From contig DMNR01000109.1 of NCBI GenBank assembly GCA_003452655.1, forward strand, positions 1,891 through 9,935: a stretch of DNA of 8,045 bases, given 5' to 3'. Under the pieces are notes generated by a model, which had not been told where the DNA came from, did not search any database, and saw only the letters and a program-made list of their open reading frames with translations. The DNA is from Actinomycetota bacterium. Lineage in GTDB: Bacteria > Actinomycetota > Actinomycetes > S36-B12 > UBA10799. Each line of letters begins with the position of its first letter. Positions within the stretch are counted from its first letter, which is position 1. Positions 6,488-8,045 of this stretch are shown here, piece after piece. Position numbers and translations under genes: made by a program.

Positions 6488-7096
6488 TTTGCCCGAAAAC
6501 CAAGCCTTGCCGGTCGCATCGAGCAATTCCTTGGGCGCCTCTGACTCTTCTACCATCGTGTGGCCCTTGAGAACCTGACGGCCACCGTGCCGAGTTCTGT
6601 ACGCAGTCCATGTGACGCCGCTATCCAGTTCCGTCAGCGTCACCACGTGTGACTCCTTCAGAACGTGGGCGGCCCCTGCCACGGCTGCATCTCCACCGAT
6701 CACTGCTTTGTCGCTGACTTCCGCCTGCCCGGATACCCACGCGTTGTCAAGGAGCACAGCGTCGCCAGCAACCACTGCCGAACCCGAGACCTGCGCTCGA
6801 CCCGAGAGCTGCGCCTTACCAGAAACTTCGGCGTGTCCTGAAACTTTCGCCTTGTCTCGTACCTGCGCCTTGCCCTTGACGTCCGAATGGTCGGAGATCT
6901 TCGCCGAACCGGAGATAGCGGCGTGACCATGGACCCAGGCTGAACCGGAGATGGCGGCGGAATCAGCAACCGTTGCGTGGCCTGACACCTTGGACTTGCC
7001 GGATACTTTGGCGTCCCCGCTGACTTCCGCGTGACCTGCCACTTTGGCTCTTCCCCCGACAACCGCGTTGCCAGTCACCTTGGTGTTCTTTCCCAT
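6485..7096 (-). CDS. Hexapeptide-repeat left-handed beta-helix protein
   Basis: A 203-residue protein dominated by 24 consecutive hexapeptides (residues 7-150) without one insertion or deletion. Position 1 of every repeat is Val, Ile or Leu, position 3 is mostly Gly or Asp, and position 5 is Ala in 21 repeats and Ser in three. The typical unit is VSGxAx. Three hexads make one coil of a left-handed beta-helix, so this predicts eight complete coils. A 53-residue non-repeat end follows (TLTELDSG, TWTAYRTRHGG), possibly a small capping or oligomerising domain. The layout resembles YdcK-like proteins and hexapeptide proteins of phages, not a sugar acetyltransferase: I see no loop insertion or catalytic His between coils. 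There is no signal peptide. Ribosome-site signals before the ATG are weak. A 33-residue membrane protein gene and a sigma-F-like promoter lie upstream on the same strand. Role unknown; scaffold or surface polymer is inference. Confidence 0.85.
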   Translation of the reverse strand: MGKNTKVTGNAVVGGRAKVAGHAEVSGDAKVSGKSKVSGHATVADSAAISGSAWVHGHAAISGSAKISDHSDVKGKAQVRDKAKVSGHAEVSGKAQLSGRAQVSGSAVVAGDAVLLDNAWVSGQAEVSDKAVIGGDAAVAGAAHVLKESHVVTLTELDSGVTWTAYRTRHGGRQVLKGHTMVEESEAPKELLDATGKAWFSGK

Positions 7097-7122
7097 GTCC
7101 CGAGTGTGACGTGCCCACCAGC

Positions 7123-7144
7123 GGGTGGCTTGCTCAACCCACCC
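7123..7144 (-). other. Hairpin between the 33-residue ORF and the beta-helix gene
   Basis: GGGTGG (7123-7128) and CCACCC (7139-7144) form a 6-bp stem with a 10-nt loop. GGTGG (7124-7128) can alternatively pair with CCACC (7115-7119). On the minus-strand message it lies about 27 nt before the beta-helix start codon. There is no T-run, so it may modulate translation or mRNA processing rather than stop transcription. Confidence 0.35.
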
Positions 7145-7195
7145 CTACTGGCGGCTCGGTTCACCAAGTGTTCACCTACGCGCGCCACTGGATAG

Positions 7196-7297
7196 CTACT
7201 GGCGGGCAGCAACTCGTGCTGCGCCGACACCAGCAACCCCTACCGCAATCCCTGCCAGTACCCCGACCAGAGCGGCCATATATGTGTGCGTCTTCAT
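7196..7297 (-). CDS. Small hydrophobic membrane protein, 33 residues
   Basis: A 33-codon frame encoding a short polar head (MKTHTY), a single hydrophobic helix from about residue 7 to 27 made almost entirely of Ala, Gly, Val, Leu and Ile (MAALVGVLAGIAVGVAG), and a basic end (ARVAARQ). GGGGGAA (7309-7303 on this strand) lies 5 nt before the ATG. The Gly/Ala pattern with GxxxG-like spacing suits helix packing or oligomers. The basic residue near the start and two or three arginines at the end leave the topology uncertain. It is 99 bp upstream of the beta-helix gene on the same strand and about 100 nt downstream of a sigma-F-like promoter. Toxin-like or regulatory membrane peptide roles are possible but not shown. 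No homolog is recognised. Confidence 0.6.
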   Translation of the reverse strand: MKTHTYMAALVGVLAGIAVGVAGVGAARVAARQ

Positions 7298-7407
7298 GTC
7301 TGTTCCCCCGAACATCACGCTTCCGGAGCCTCGCGCGGGCCAGAGTCGAGTCGACTGTGGCTAACGAAACCAAACCGATGAGCGTATTTCATACTTTCGT
7401 CTGAGTG

Positions 7408-7432
7408 ATACCCCCTCATTGGTTACCCAAAC
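7408..7432 (-). promoter_or_regulatory. Sigma-F/sigma-B-type promoter
   Basis: Reading the minus strand, GTTT (7432-7429) is followed by a 15-nt spacer and GGGTAT (7413-7408). This matches the actinobacterial general-stress consensus GTTT-N15-17-GGGTAT recognised by SigF of Mycobacterium and related SigB factors. Transcription would begin near 7400 and run into the 33-residue ORF (leader of about 100 nt), and possibly on into the beta-helix gene. It lies in the divergent spacer with arfB. Confidence 0.6.
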
Positions 7433-7459
7433 GAAGGATCGGCACCTCGCGACATACTC

Positions 7460-7891
7460 ATGCATATGCCCGACGACCTCGAACTGCGACCGGGCGTGGT
7501 CATTCCCGGATCCGAACTGACCTGGAAGTTCTCGCGATCGTCTGGCCCGGGTGGACAATCGGTGAACACCACAGACAGCCGGGTCTCGCTGTCATTCGAC
7601 GTGGGCACAACAGGAGCACTCGATCGCTACCTCAAGGCCCGCGCGTTGCAGCGACTTGCCCCGCGACTCATTGACGGGGTTCTCACCGTCCATGCGGAGG
7701 CGCAGCGCTCCCAGTACCAGAACCGCCTAGCGGCCCAAGCGCGGCTCGTGGAACTGTTGCGCGCGGCAATCAAGCCACCGTCTCCGAAGCGACGGGCAAC
7801 CAAGCCCTCTCGTCGAGCTAAGGAACGTCGCATCGCAGGAAAGAAGCAGCGCGGCCAAACGAAGCGCCTGCGAGGACGGGTCGAGGAGTAG
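7460..7891 (+). CDS. arfB: Alternative ribosome-rescue factor ArfB (peptidyl-tRNA hydrolase)
   Basis: ArfB (YaeJ) hydrolyses peptidyl-tRNA on ribosomes stalled at the end of an mRNA, as a backup to trans-translation. The 143 residues match the family's usual length of about 140. GPGGQSVN (29-36) carries the catalytic GGQ at 31-33 and is followed by the RF-like fold (RVSLSFD, AEAQRSQYQNR). The Lys/Arg-rich tail (about 108-140) with SRRAKERR and KRLRGR is the part that threads into the empty mRNA channel. There are two in-frame ATGs, at 7460 and 7466. The purine run AAGGA (7434-7438) is 21 nt from the first ATG, too far for a normal ribosome site. A CATACT hexamer at 7453-7458 could give a leaderless message starting at the second ATG. 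Release factors 1/2 are excluded by size and lack of a codon-recognition domain. Confidence 0.93.
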   Translation: MHMPDDLELRPGVVIPGSELTWKFSRSSGPGGQSVNTTDSRVSLSFDVGTTGALDRYLKARALQRLAPRLIDGVLTVHAEAQRSQYQNRLAAQARLVELLRAAIKPPSPKRRATKPSRRAKERRIAGKKQRGQTKRLRGRVEE

Positions 7892-7901
7892 CACGCGCAT
7901 C

Positions 7902-8045
7902 TCAGACCGCCTGTGCCACTGCGTTGTCGAGTTCACTGCGCGCGATGTGGTCGAGCCACCATGCCGCCCATACCGCCGTCACCAGGGCGCGTGGGTGTTC
8001 AATGCATGCCTGCGTCTGCGCTTCGGCGATCTGCCGGACGGCCGC
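7902..8045 (-). CDS. C-terminal fragment of an unrecognised protein
   Basis: A minus-strand frame open to the window edge gives the last 47 residues of a protein, rich in Ala with a Trp cluster (VWAAWWLDHIARSELD). The TGA stop at 7904-7902 is 10 bp from the arfB stop, so the two genes converge tightly. Third-position bases are mostly G or C, which supports real coding. The fragment looks helical; it is too short to name a family. Confidence 0.55.
   Translation of the reverse strand, partial: AAVRQIAEAQTQACIEHPRALVTAVWAAWWLDHIARSELDNAVAQAV

Noticed and set aside
6485..7096. Sugar O-acetyltransferase (LbetaH acyltransferase) function
   Set aside because: The repeats are uninterrupted, with no protruding loop or catalytic His and no acceptor domain, so only the fold can be claimed.
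7310..7390. A 25-codon minus-strand frame after the sigma-F-like promoter as a leader peptide
   Set aside because: Only a weak GAAAG precedes the ATG, and the peptide is polar with no regulatory hallmark. Support is too thin to call.
7111..7404. Plus-strand 97-codon frame in the spacer before arfB
   Set aside because: No ribosome site, no recognisable domains and an unlikely composition. It overlaps the better supported 33-residue minus-strand ORF and the promoter.

Overview
The window looks like a chromosomal segment from a high-GC Gram-positive bacterium (Actinobacteria). The pointers are G/C-ending codons, GTG starts, a GTGA start/stop overlap, a fabG-fabI pair whose products closely resemble mycobacterial MabA and InhA, and a sigma-F/sigma-B-type promoter. 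I cannot name the genus. The gene after fabI is an alpha/beta hydrolase, not the ferrochelatase (hemH/hemZ) that follows inhA in Mycobacterium, which argues against Mycobacterium itself.

Layout. Positions 1-2249 (+) hold a lipid-synthesis cluster: the 3' part of fabG (3-ketoacyl-ACP reductase), an InhA-like enoyl-ACP reductase, and a translationally coupled alpha/beta hydrolase whose catalytic His appears to be missing. Positions 3440-2288 (-) hold a 61-residue single-pass membrane protein with a strong ribosome binding site, then a second alpha/beta hydrolase with an intact triad. Positions 3441-3708 form a 268-bp divergent intergenic region unusually rich in palindromes and mutually exclusive pairings. 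Positions 3709-4686 (+) encode a secreted M23 (LytM-type) peptidase with a signal peptide and a basic C-terminal tail. Positions 4783-6474 (+) encode a SulP-family anion transporter with a STAS domain.

Positions 7297-6485 (-) hold a previously easy-to-miss 33-residue hydrophobic protein and a protein built from 24 uninterrupted hexapeptide repeats (left-handed beta-helix). Upstream of both is a good sigma-F/sigma-B-like promoter, which suggests a stress- or stationary-phase unit. Positions 7460-7891 (+) encode the ribosome-rescue hydrolase ArfB. The window ends in the C-terminal piece of an unrecognised minus-strand gene.

The first three genes probably form one transcript for fatty acid elongation. 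The rest is a set of small, independently regulated units concerned with the envelope (cell-wall hydrolase, small membrane proteins, transporter) and ribosome rescue. I see no CRISPR, insertion sequence, tRNA or rRNA. The most promising material for new biology is the palindrome-rich region upstream of the M23 gene and the 33-residue protein/beta-helix unit.
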